Shown: positions 10,365-19,511 of the stretch, piece by piece | How positions within the stretch are numbered: position 1 is the stretch's first letter | How the letters are laid out: each line of letters begins with the position of its first letter | From: an uncultured Clostridia bacterium | GTDB taxonomy: Bacteria > Bacillota > Clostridia > TANB77 > CAG-508 | Length of the DNA stretch: 64,000 nucleotides | Direction of reading: 5' to 3' | Assembly (NCBI GenBank): GCA_948630815.1 | Contig: CAPIEU010000001.1 | Location: 143,918-207,917 of the forward strand | Program-made: the position numbers and the translations under genes | The notes under the pieces: model-generated | What the model saw: only the letters and a program-made list of their open reading frames with translations | Databases searched by the model: none | What the model was told of the DNA's origin: nothing

Positions 10365-10462
10365 ATGAGACCGCGACATCTTGCGTGAGGTAGGGCATTT
10401 TCTTTTTTTCATATACTAAAAAAAGAAAAGCACTACCTCACCATGTCGCTAGTATGTCTTAT
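10365..10462. repeat. Palindromic element, family B-like, copy 3
   Basis: GACATCTTGCGTGAGGTAG pairs imperfectly with CTACCTCACCATGTC around TTTTCTTTTTTT/AAAAAAAGAAAA arms. It sits between rlmH and the flavoprotein gene. Confidence 0.75.
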
Positions 10463-10465
10463 ATT

Positions 10466-10948
10466 TCACCAATGATAAGTTTCATTTTTAGAAATTTTAA
10501 AAGCCCTAAACAATTGCTCAAGTAAAAATACACGTATAAGTTGATGAGGGAAAGTCATTTTAGAAAAACATAAAAGTTCATTTGATTCTGTAAGAACATT
10601 ATCAGTAAGACCTAAAGTACCTCCAATAATAAAAGTAATAGTACTATTAAAATTTAATCCTATATTTTCAATCTTTTTAGAAAAATCAATAGAAGAAATT
10701 TCTTTACCTTTTAAATCTAAGCAAATGACATAGGAATCTTTCTTTATATTTTGCAATATCCTAGTGCATTCTTTTTGTTTAATATCATTAATAATACTAA
10801 GATTTAATTTATTAGGTAATTTTTCGTCAGGTAATTCTATAAAATTTAGATTACAATACTTACTCAAACGTTTAGAATATTCTTGAACAGCAGATTTTAA
10901 GAAATCTTCTTTAATTTTACCAACACAAATTATATTAATATTAAGCAT
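10466..10948 (-). CDS. rlmH: 23S rRNA pseudouridine-1915 N3-methyltransferase
   Basis: 160 residues, the normal RlmH length; SPOUT-fold enzyme modifying helix 69 of 23S rRNA. Diagnostic segments are FIIGGTLGL (SAM-binding knot), SKMTFPHQLIRVFLLEQLFRAFKI and a terminal ETYHW (usually YHK/YHH). GGGAGGGTAATT precedes the ATG. In Bacillus rlmH also lies near walJ/yycJ, as here. Confidence 0.95.
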   Translation of the reverse strand: MLNINIICVGKIKEDFLKSAVQEYSKRLSKYCNLNFIELPDEKLPNKLNLSIINDIKQKECTRILQNIKKDSYVICLDLKGKEISSIDFSKKIENIGLNFNSTITFIIGGTLGLTDNVLTESNELLCFSKMTFPHQLIRVFLLEQLFRAFKISKNETYHW

Positions 10949-11022
10949 ATAATTACCCTCCCTTAATAATAAAGGTTAGTGCTTGCTATTGCTAAGATTA
11001 TATAATCTTATAGCTATAGATA

Positions 11023-11844
11023 TTACTTACTAATTCCGCAACTTACATTTGAACTACTAATCTCAAAAATTTCACTAGGATTAATTCTACTTGCAACACT
11101 TAAACTAACAGAATCATTTGAAAAATTATTTATAGCAAGTTCCTCATAAACAGTATGAAGTGCAAGTTCAGGAAAATTATTTTCCTTAGATAAATGTCCT
11201 AAGACTACTTTGTTAAGCCCTGAATTAATCAAATGAGATATAGTTTGTCCAGCAAGTTTGTTAGATAAGTGTCCATTTGGACCAGCAATTCTAGTTTTTA
11301 AAAGATATGGATATTTAGAACACTTTAAAACTTCAGGGTCATAATTAGACTCTAAACATAAAAAAGAAGAGCCTTCTAAATTATCTATAATATGATTAGT
11401 CATATGACCTAAATCAGTTGCAATACTAAACTTATTTTTATCACATTCAAAACTAAATCCACAAGGATTTGCAGCATCATGAGGGATACTAAATGGATGA
11501 ATAACAAAATCACCAATTTCAAAAAGTTCCTCATTATTAAAAAAATTTATATTATTATCACTAATTTTATCTTTTTGTAAAGGCATAGCATCCCAAGTTT
11601 TTGAATTTGCATAAACAGGAATATTAAATTTCTTAGAAATAGTACCCAAAGATTGAACATGGTCTGTATGTTCATGTGTAACTAAAATAGCGTCAATATC
11701 ACTAATATCAACACCAATAGAACTTAAACCATCTTCAATTTTTTTAGCACTTACACCACTATCTACTAATAATTTAACATTATCACTTTCTATAAATAAG
11801 CTATTACCAGTACTTCCACTATATAAACTACAAAATTTTAACAT
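11023..11844 (-). CDS. yycJ: MBL-fold metallohydrolase, YycJ/WalJ family
   Basis: 273 residues. Starts MLKFCSLYSGSTGNS, the characteristic YycJ beginning. The metal ligands are in THEHTDH and further histidines in HDAANPCGFS, GHM and GHLSKEN. The family is a 5'-3' exonuclease-like metallo-beta-lactamase linked to the WalRK wall regulon and DNA repair. It follows murA on the minus strand with a 76-base gap. Confident in family, less so in exact role. Confidence 0.9.
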   Translation of the reverse strand: MLKFCSLYSGSTGNSLFIESDNVKLLVDSGVSAKKIEDGLSSIGVDISDIDAILVTHEHTDHVQSLGTISKKFNIPVYANSKTWDAMPLQKDKISDNNINFFNNEELFEIGDFVIHPFSIPHDAANPCGFSFECDKNKFSIATDLGHMTNHIIDNLEGSSFLCLESNYDPEVLKCSKYPYLLKTRIAGPNGHLSNKLAGQTISHLINSGLNKVVLGHLSKENNFPELALHTVYEELAINNFSNDSVSLSVASRINPSEIFEISSSNVSCGISK

Positions 11845-11920
11845 AATTAATTATTTCATCCTTTGCCATGAATTTGATTATTTATTATCTTAATAGTGCA
11901 AAATGGTTTAATGATATTTT

Positions 11921-13190
11921 TTACTCGTCAATACTCACACGCTTAATATCAGCACCAATATTTTTAAACTTTTCTTCAATATTTTCATAGCCTCTATCAA
12001 TATGTTCAAGATTATAAATTTCAGTAACACCAGAAGCAGCAATACCTGCAATAATAAGTGCAGCACCTGCTCTTAAATCAGTTGCATAAACAGGAGAACC
12101 ATATAAAGTTTTTACACCTTCAAAAACAGCACTTTTACCTTGAGCAGTAATTTTAGCACCCATTTTATTTAATTCATCTGTATATTGAAATCTGGATTCC
12201 CAAATGCTTTCATTAATAATACTAGTGCCATTAGACAAAGATAGTACTACACCCATTTGTGGTTGTAAATCAGTAGGAAAGCCTGGGTATGGTGAAGTTC
12301 TAATATTAGTTTTAGAAGTTCTTTCATCACACCAAACATGAATACAATCTCCATTTGTTTCAACCGCATGAGCACCCATTTCTACAACTTTAGCAGTAAT
12401 ACATTCTAAATGTTTAGTAATACAATTTTTAATAAATAAATCACCATGAGTTGCAACAGCTGCAAGCATAAAAGTGCCAGCTTCAATTTGATCTGGAACA
12501 ACAGAATAAGTAACATTTCCGTGACAATTTTTCTACACCATTAATCTTTATAACATCAGTACCAGCACCGCGAACGTCAGCCCCCATAGCATTTAAAAAA
12601 TTTGCAACATCAACAACATGAGGCTCTTTTGCAGCATTATCAATAATAGTAGTACCTTCTGCTAAAACACTTGCAATCATAACATTTATAGTAGCACCAA
12701 CAGAAACCATATCCATATAAATAGAAGTACCAATTAATTTATTAGCACTAGCTTTTATATTACCTTGACCAACCTCTACAGTAGCACCAAGAGCTTCAAA
12801 GCCTTTAATATGTTGATCAATTGGTCTTGCACCAAGTTTACAACCGCCAGGCATACCAACTTGAACATTTTTACATCTACCAAGTAAAGCACCAATTAAA
12901 TAATAAGAAGCTCTAAACTTACGAGTAAGTTCTAAAGGAGCATTAGTACAAGCAAGATTTCTAGAATCAATAGTAATTGAATTATTAGAAATCCAAGTAA
13001 TTTTAGCACCTAAAGCTTCAATAATTTCTATAAGGCATTTAACATCACTAATATTAGGTAAATTTTCAATAGTACAAATACCATCATTAAGTAAACTTGC
13101 AGGAAGTATTGCAACAGCAGCATTTTTTGCACCACCTATTGAAACTTCACCTTTTAAAGGTGTACCACCATTAATAACTAATTTATCCAA
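11921..13190 (-). CDS. murA: UDP-N-acetylglucosamine 1-carboxyvinyltransferase (one CGG +1 site)
   Basis: First committed step of peptidoglycan synthesis. The zero frame from 13190 gives KLVINGGTPLKGEVSIGGAK and the active-site loop PGGCKLGARPID with the PEP/fosfomycin-binding cysteine. It then reaches VEKLS and CGG at 12521-12519. Shifting +1 gives GNVTYSVVPDQIEAGTFMLA, the conserved MurA path, through to 11921. The joined length is 422 residues, normal for MurA. Zero frame would add 13 odd residues and stop. A TCCTCC complement upstream supports the start. Confidence 0.93.
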
Positions 13191-13332
13191 AATAAACTCC
13201 TCCTAGGGAAAATCGAAAATTTTTCATATTCAATAAAAATAGAGTACTAAAATACTCTATTAGTTAAAAATATACCATAAATAATTGTTATTTACAACAG
13301 TTTTTAGTAATTTGTTTTGGTAATTCTTACAG

Positions 13333-13433
13333 GATAATGGTTTTTGTGCTAAAATTTATTGCAAACATTGTAGGGGCGAGCAATGCTCGCCCCTACAATG
13401 TTTGCAATAAATTTTAGCACAAAAACCATTATC
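13333..13433. repeat. Perfect 101-nt palindrome containing family C sequence
   Basis: The two 50-base arms are exactly complementary around one central base. The centre is GGGGCGAGCAATGCTCGCCCC, and the ends are GATAATGG and CCATTATC. It lies between the 3' end of spoIIR and the 5' end of murA, both minus strand. It may terminate spoIIR transcripts, but its length and perfection far exceed a usual terminator. Confidence 0.95.
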
Positions 13434-13442
13434 TAGTAAGCA

Positions 13443-14109
13443 TTAATTCTTAGCAGTAGTAATTATTGCATTTTGGAATAATTCTATAAGTTTAAATTTG
13501 AAACTAATTTTAGAATCATCTTCATTAGAAATTAGACTAAATTCTTCATCCGATAAATCCTTTTTCATTGTTTCCTTAGATTCATCAGGAACAATACCAG
13601 AACTTACATCAACAAAACATAATGGAGGAAACATTACACACCACCAATTTTTACCATCTGCATTTCCAATTTTAATTCTTAGAGCATCATAATATCCACT
13701 AGGCAAACTTATATCACCATATGTTTTAGTTGGAAATGAAAAATTACCGAATTTCAATATTTACATCATAATCAAAACCATTTTCTTTTATAGTATTAAT
13801 AGCAATTTGTTTAAATTCATCTAAATGCTCAGTAGCAACTAAAATTGCTTCATCTTTAGATTTAACACTTTTGCAAATATCATTCATATAAGCTAAAACA
13901 TTGTCACGTACAATATATTTTAAATTTTGATCCTCTGCACTATCACTATTTGCAATAACATGAAGTCTAAATACACTATTTGAAATATCGCGAGATACAG
14001 CATTTACATATGAAAAAGCACAAACAGTTATATATAGAAATAGTAGAAATAAAATCAAAATGGAATATTTTACTTTTTTATTACATATAATATTTAATAG
14101 AGTATTCAT
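13443..14109 (-). CDS. spoIIR: Stage II sporulation protein R (one CGG +1 site)
   Basis: Secreted forespore signal that triggers SpoIIGA cleavage of pro-sigma-E. An N-terminal membrane/signal segment (about residues 14-35) is followed by the SpoIIR motifs FRLHVIANSDSAEDQNLKY and VRDNVL. After VNIEI comes CGG at 13749-13747; +1 gives GNFSFPTKTYGDISLPSGYY, then NWWCVMFPPLCF, a family hallmark. The joined length is 221 residues. AAGGAGG precedes the ATG. The match either side of the shift leaves little doubt. Confidence 0.92.
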
Positions 14110-14353
14110 AAAAAAACCTCCTTATTAGGTACAAATTTTAAAATATTGTAAAAATAGTAATTTATAAAGTAAATACTAAATAATGAAATTATTAAAAGTA
14201 ATTACTATAATTTTAAATATTTAAAAAAAATACTTAAATTGTAAAAATATCTCTTTAAAAAAAGTATTAACCAAAATAAAAAAAATATACATATAATTCA
14301 AAAAATGTAAATTACAATGTCGAAAAGTTTTTTGTATTTCTTATGAAATATTA
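14110..14353. other. AT-rich spacer between divergent genes
   Basis: Very AT-rich sequence with the spoIIR ribosome site at its left edge. I see no open frame, RNA or repeat family in it apart from A- and T-runs. Confidence 0.6.
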
Positions 14354-14382
14354 TTGACATATTTTTGTAACAATGGTAAAAT
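14354..14382 (+). promoter_or_regulatory. Sigma-A-type promoter for the 14424 gene
   Basis: TTGACA (14354-14359), a 17-base spacer and TAAAAT (14377-14382), about 40 bases before the start codon. Confidence 0.65.
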
Positions 14383-14423
14383 TTACCAGTGGTCAAAAAC
14401 AAAGGAAAAAAGGGGAAGTAAAC

Positions 14424-14942
14424 ATGAGAAAAAACAATAGTAATGTAACAAAAGTATGTAGTTTCTACGTAGATGAGTGGCATTTAACTACAATGTTATT
14501 GCCTCATATAAATAAAACAATAAATGAAAATAAAAAAGTATTAACAATACTTGAAAAAGGAATAAAAAGTAATATAGAAGAACTATTATCAAAAATGAAT
14601 TTGAAAAGAGAAACACAAAATAAAATATTAGAAATTAACTGGAATAGTAAATCTATTTGTAAATTTAGTGAAATTAAAAATGAAATAGAATCATTACTAA
14701 AAGATGTACAAGCAATAAACATTATAGTAGATGGAAATGAAGAATATATGAAAATAGCAAATAAGAATATAGATAAAATTATAAAAAGCATATTTGACAA
14801 AGAAATAACAATAATTAATTGTTATGAAATAGCAAAATATAAAGAAATAAATACAATTATTGATAAATATGAGTATGTGTTAAATACATCTGGAATAAAA
14901 GAAATTAGCCAAGTGATAACAGATTTAAAAAAAATAGGATAA
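14424..14942 (+). CDS. Conserved-looking protein of unknown function
   Basis: 172 residues if started at the ATG after GGGGAAG; an upstream in-frame ATG at 14373 lacks a ribosome site and lies in the promoter. The protein begins with VCSFYVDEWHLTTMLLPHI and continues as an alternating alpha/beta protein with Ile- and Lys-rich helices. IIVDGNEEYM looks like a central beta strand. There is no signal peptide or membrane span. I do not recognise the family. It has its own promoter and terminator, so it is a single-gene unit. Confidence 0.7.
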   Translation: MRKNNSNVTKVCSFYVDEWHLTTMLLPHINKTINENKKVLTILEKGIKSNIEELLSKMNLKRETQNKILEINWNSKSICKFSEIKNEIESLLKDVQAINIIVDGNEEYMKIANKNIDKIIKSIFDKEITIINCYEIAKYKEINTIIDKYEYVLNTSGIKEISQVITDLKKIG

Positions 14943-14982
14943 TATATAAATAGACGTGTTTGTTAATAGTAGCAAATGAAGA

Positions 14983-15029
14983 GGTTAAATATAAATATTA
15001 AAAATTCTAATACTTATATTTAGCCTTTT
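14983..15029 (+). terminator. Hairpin terminator
   Basis: GGTTAAATATAA and TTATATTTAGCC form a 12-base stem followed by TTTTC, after the 14424 gene. Confidence 0.6.
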
Positions 15030-15169
15030 CTAAAAAAATTAGCAAAAACTATTATCTAGTAAGTAAATAGGAAATAGGTTTAGCTATTGACTTATTATAA
15101 ATTTTAGTATAATATATTCTCAAAACTAACATTATGCTATTATATAGCAGTATGAGAGGAAGTATAAAA

Positions 15170-16417
15170 ATGGATGAAAAACTAAAAGAGGTTCAAAAAG
15201 TATTAAAAAAATATCATCAAGAGCAATTATTAAGAAGTTATGATAAATTAATTGAAGCAAAAAAGGAAGAATTACTAAACCAAATATTAAAAATAGATTT
15301 TGAACATATGCAAAAATTATATGAAGAAACAAAAATAAAAAAACATTTTGATAACCTTGAAATTAAACCATTATCATATATAGATAAAGACAAATTAGAA
15401 AAAGATGAAAAAGAAAATTATGAAAAAAAAGGAATAGAAATAATAAAAGGTGGGAAATATGCAGTAGTAACAATGGCTGGAGGACAAGGGACAAGACTTG
15501 GACATGATGGACCAAAAGGAACTTTTGAATTAGATGTAGAGCCTAAAAGACCATTATTTACACTACTTGCCCAAACAATAAAAGAAGCCATAAAAAAGTA
15601 TAATGCAGTTATTCCATGGTACATTATGACAAGTAAAGAAAATAATAGACAAACACAAGAATTTTTTAAACGTCATAACTATTTTGAAATGGGAGAAGAG
15701 AATGTAAAATTCTTTATTCAAAATGAAATGCCAATGTTAGATACCAAAGGAAAAATATTAGTAGATGATAAAGGATTAGTAAAGCAAGCAGCAGATGGAC
15801 ATGGTGGAATTTTTGAAGCAATGAGAAAAGAAGGCATAATAGAAGATATGCAAACAAGAGGAATAGAATGGATTTTTATTGCAGGAGTAGATAATGTACT
15901 TGCAAAAATGGTAGATCCAATTCTTACAGGACTTGCAATAAATTCAAAATGTTTAGCAGCAGGAAAATCAGTTGTAAAAAATAATCCTAAAGAAAAAGTA
16001 GGAGTATTTTGTAAAAAAGATGGTAGACCAAGTGTTATAGAATACACAGAAATTACCAATGAGATGGCAGAAGCCATTGATGAAAATGGAGAATTATTAT
16101 ATGGAGAATCACATATACTATGTAACTTGTTTAATATAAAAGCAATTGAAGAAATCTCTAGAAATAAATTACCATATCATAGTGCATTTAAAAAAGCAAA
16201 ATATATAGATGAAAGTGGAGTTATAGTAGTACCAAATGAACCAAATGCATATAAATTTGAAGCATTTATATTTGATGCATTTGAAAGATTAAATGATATG
16301 GCTATTATGAGAGTAAAAAGAGAAGAAGAATTCGCACCTGTAAAAAATGCAGAAGGTGTAGATAGCCCAGAAACTGCTAAAAATTTATATTTAGATTTTA
16401 TAAAAAACAGAAAATAA
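15170..16417 (+). CDS. UTP-hexose-1-phosphate / UDP-GlcNAc-type pyrophosphorylase
   Basis: 415 residues from the ATG after AGAGGAAG. It belongs to the eukaryote-like UDPGP/UAP1 family: the nucleotide loop TMAGGQGTRLGHDGPKG is followed by PKRPLFTLLAQ, MTSKEN, the uridine-binding DGHGGIFEAM and GVDNVLAKM. It makes UDP-activated sugar from UTP and sugar 1-phosphate. Whether N-acetylglucosamine, galactose or glucose is used cannot be read from sequence. It may supply UDP-sugars for wall or glycan synthesis alongside the phosphomutase at 19512. Confidence 0.88.
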   Translation: MDEKLKEVQKVLKKYHQEQLLRSYDKLIEAKKEELLNQILKIDFEHMQKLYEETKIKKHFDNLEIKPLSYIDKDKLEKDEKENYEKKGIEIIKGGKYAVVTMAGGQGTRLGHDGPKGTFELDVEPKRPLFTLLAQTIKEAIKKYNAVIPWYIMTSKENNRQTQEFFKRHNYFEMGEENVKFFIQNEMPMLDTKGKILVDDKGLVKQAADGHGGIFEAMRKEGIIEDMQTRGIEWIFIAGVDNVLAKMVDPILTGLAINSKCLAAGKSVVKNNPKEKVGVFCKKDGRPSVIEYTEITNEMAEAIDENGELLYGESHILCNLFNIKAIEEISRNKLPYHSAFKKAKYIDESGVIVVPNEPNAYKFEAFIFDAFERLNDMAIMRVKREEEFAPVKNAEGVDSPETAKNLYLDFIKNRK

Positions 16418-16462
16418 ATATATATAACATATGCTATGGTATTAATAATTATGCTAGTGTAA

Positions 16463-16507
16463 AAAATAGTAAGCAAAATTTGAAGTTAATTTGCTTACTA
16501 TTTTTTT
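16463..16507 (+). terminator. Intrinsic terminator
   Basis: AATAGTAAGCAAA pairs with TTTGCTTACTATT and is followed by a T-run. Confidence 0.8.
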
Positions 16508-16633
16508 AAAGTAAAATATTAATATATAAGACAAAAGTATATTAATATGATATAATCATAGGCAAAAAAGAAAAGGTTGAAAAATAATTTTTTTCCAACC
16601 AATTTGTGCTTTGTGAAAGGAAAGATATTAAAG

Positions 16634-19387
16634 ATGAAAATAAATGAACAACAAAAAAGAGCAAAAAAATTTGTAGAATATTGGAAAGATAAAGGATATG
16701 AAAAAGGAGAAAGCCAAAAGTTTTGGCTACAGTTATTAAGAGAAGTATTTGGAATTGAAAAACCAGAAGAATTTATAGAATTTGAAGACCAAGTACATAT
16801 AGATAAAAGTACAGGATTTATAGACGGATATATACCAAGTACAAAAATATTAATAGAACAAAAAAGTATAGATAAAGATTTGAAAAAAGGAATAAGACAA
16901 GCAGATGGAAACTTACTTACTCCATTTCAACAAGCTAAAAAATACATTACAGAACTACCACTTTCAAAGCATCCAAAATATGTAATAACTTGTAATTTTA
17001 AATCATTTTTAATATATAATATGGAAAACCCAAATGGAGAGCCAGAAGAAATATTGTTAAAAGACTTAGAAAAAGAATATTATAGGTTACAATTTATAGT
17101 AGATAGTAAAAGTGAAAACCTAAAAAAAGAGATGGAAGTATCAATACAAGCAGGGGAAATAGTAGGAAAACTATATGAAGAAATATTGCCATTATATAAA
17201 GACCCAAATAATGAAAATTCCTTAAAAAGTTTAAATATGTTATGTGTAAGGCTAGTGTTTTGTTTATATGCAGAAGACGCAGGAATATTTGGAAAACGAA
17301 ATATGTTTCACGACTATTTAAAAAATTATAATGCAGAAGATTTAAGAAGAGCATTAATAGATTTATTTAAAATATTAGATACAAAAATAGAGAAAAGAGA
17401 TGTATATTTAAAAAGTGACCTAGCCCAATTTCCATATGTAAATGGAGGTTTATTTGCAGAGGAAAATATAGAAATACCAATGTTAAATGAAAAAGTAAAA
17501 GAACTATTATTAACAAAAGCAAGCGAAAATTTTGATTGGAGCGATATAAGTCCAACCATATTTGGAGCAGTATTTGAAAGCACACTAAACCCAGAAACAA
17601 GGCGAAGTGGAGGAATGCACTATACATCAATAGAAAACATACATAAAGTAATAGACCCATTATTTTTGGATGAATTAAAGGAAGAACTAGAAGAAATAAA
17701 GGAAATAACAGTAATAAAAACAAAAAAGAAAAAGCTTAGTGAGTTTCAACAAAAAATAGCAAACTTAAAATTCCTAGACCCAGCGTGTGGAAGTGGGAAC
17801 TTTTTAACAGAGACATATATATCATTAAGAAAATTAGAAAATGAAGTAATAGAAACCCTAAATAAAGGACAAATAGGAATAGGAGAAGAAAACATATCGC
17901 CAATACAAGTATCAATAGGTCAATTTTACGGAATAGAAATAAACGATTTTGCAGTAACAGTTGCAAAAACTGCATTATGGATAGCAGAAAGCCAAATGAT
18001 GAAAGAAACAGAGAAACTATTACATATAAACCTAGATTTTTTACCATTAAAAACATATGCAAACATAATAGAAGCAAATGCTTTAAGAATAAACTGGCAA
18101 GAAGTAATACCAAAAGAAGAGCTAAACTATATAATGGGAAATCCGCCTTTTGTAGGTAGAAGATATCGAACCAAAGAACAAGTAAAAGATGTTGAAAATT
18201 ATTTTTCATACAAAGATATAGATTATGTAGCTTGTTGGTATAAAAAAGCAAGTGAATATATTAAACATACACAAATTAAAGTAGCATTTGTTTCAACTAA
18301 TTCTATAACACAAGGAGAACAAGTTGCTCCACTTTGGGAAAATATGTTTAATAATGGTGTAATAATAAATTTTGCATACAGAACGTTTATATGGGATAGT
18401 GAAGCAAGTCTAAAAGCTCATGTTTATTGTGTTGTTATTGGATTTTCAATGTCTGAAAATAAAAATAAGTTCATATATAATTCTAGTGGAAATATACAGA
18501 AAGTGGAGAATATTAATTCATATATACTTAATGCACCTAATATTATAATTACACATAGAAGTAATCCATTATATAATATACCAAAAATGCAAAATGGTAA
18601 TGTTCCTTTGGACGGTGATGCGTTAAAAATAGAAGAAGAAGATTTAAAATATTTTGTAGATTGTAAATACATAAAAAAATTAATTGGAGGAAAAGAACTT
18701 TTGCATAATGAAAATAGATATGTCTTATGGTTAGTTAATGCAAATCCAACTGAATTAAAGAAAATGCCAAAAGTAATGGAAAGAATACAAAAGTGTAAAG
18801 AGAATAGATTACAAATGAAAGATAAAGCAAGTCAAAGGCTTGCCAATTCTCCTACAGTATTTAGAGATACTAACAATCCTAAAAATTATATTGCAATACC
18901 TATGGTTTCATCTGAGAAAAGAAGATATATTCCAATGGCTTATTTAAAAGAAGACACAATACCTACAAATCAAATTCAAACAATTCCTAATGCTTCTATT
19001 TATCATTTTGGTGTATTAACCTCAAACGTACATATGGCTTGGATGCGAGTAGTGGCTGGAAGATTAAAAAGTGATTATAGATATTCAAAAGATATAGTAT
19101 ATAATAATTTTATATGGTGTAATCCAACAAAAGAGCAAAAGGAAAAAATAGAAAAAACAGCAAAAGGAATACTTGATGCAAGAGAATTATATCCTAATAG
19201 TTCACTTGCAGACTTATATAATGAATTAACAATGCCAAAAGAATTAAGAAAGGCACATCAAGAAAACGATAAGGCAGTAATGGAAAGCTATGGTTTTTGC
19301 TGGAAAAATATGACGGAAAGTGACTGTGTAGCAGAACTTATGAAAATGTATCAAGAAAAAATAAAACAATTGAATACAAACACTTGA
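16634..19387 (+). CDS. MmeI-like type IIG restriction-modification enzyme
   Basis: 917 residues from the ATG at 16634; an earlier ATG at 16577 has no ribosome site. The N-terminal region carries a PD-(D/E)xK-like nuclease signature, FIDGYIPSTKILIEQKS (D then ExK). A helical spacer follows. The gamma-class adenine methyltransferase core has motif I DPACGSGNFLTET and motif IV IMGNPPFVGRR, then a C-terminal target-recognition region. This single-chain cut-and-methylate design fits MmeI-like enzymes. The stop is TGA. It is flanked by terminators on both sides and looks like a self-contained defence gene. It contains no in-frame CGG. Confidence 0.88.
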   Translation: MKINEQQKRAKKFVEYWKDKGYEKGESQKFWLQLLREVFGIEKPEEFIEFEDQVHIDKSTGFIDGYIPSTKILIEQKSIDKDLKKGIRQADGNLLTPFQQAKKYITELPLSKHPKYVITCNFKSFLIYNMENPNGEPEEILLKDLEKEYYRLQFIVDSKSENLKKEMEVSIQAGEIVGKLYEEILPLYKDPNNENSLKSLNMLCVRLVFCLYAEDAGIFGKRNMFHDYLKNYNAEDLRRALIDLFKILDTKIEKRDVYLKSDLAQFPYVNGGLFAEENIEIPMLNEKVKELLLTKASENFDWSDISPTIFGAVFESTLNPETRRSGGMHYTSIENIHKVIDPLFLDELKEELEEIKEITVIKTKKKKLSEFQQKIANLKFLDPACGSGNFLTETYISLRKLENEVIETLNKGQIGIGEENISPIQVSIGQFYGIEINDFAVTVAKTALWIAESQMMKETEKLLHINLDFLPLKTYANIIEANALRINWQEVIPKEELNYIMGNPPFVGRRYRTKEQVKDVENYFSYKDIDYVACWYKKASEYIKHTQIKVAFVSTNSITQGEQVAPLWENMFNNGVIINFAYRTFIWDSEASLKAHVYCVVIGFSMSENKNKFIYNSSGNIQKVENINSYILNAPNIIITHRSNPLYNIPKMQNGNVPLDGDALKIEEEDLKYFVDCKYIKKLIGGKELLHNENRYVLWLVNANPTELKKMPKVMERIQKCKENRLQMKDKASQRLANSPTVFRDTNNPKNYIAIPMVSSEKRRYIPMAYLKEDTIPTNQIQTIPNASIYHFGVLTSNVHMAWMRVVAGRLKSDYRYSKDIVYNNFIWCNPTKEQKEKIEKTAKGILDARELYPNSSLADLYNELTMPKELRKAHQENDKAVMESYGFCWKNMTESDCVAELMKMYQEKIKQLNTNT

Positions 19388-19401
19388 TACATACACAAAT
19401 C

Positions 19402-19439
19402 AAAAAAGTTAGATAAAAAATTGACATCTAACTTTTTTA
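19402..19439 (+). terminator. Intrinsic terminator
   Basis: AAAAAGTTAGAT pairs with ATCTAACTTTTT with a trailing T-run, just after the type IIG gene. Confidence 0.8.
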
Positions 19440-19511
19440 GTTATAGAATACATTTGTAAAAAAATGGTCAAATTAATCAATAATTAATAAAGAAAGGATA
19501 GAGGGCAAAGT

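Noticed and set aside
13191..13332. Possible gene between murA and the palindrome
   Set aside because: Only short frames without ribosome sites; it holds murA upstream sequence.
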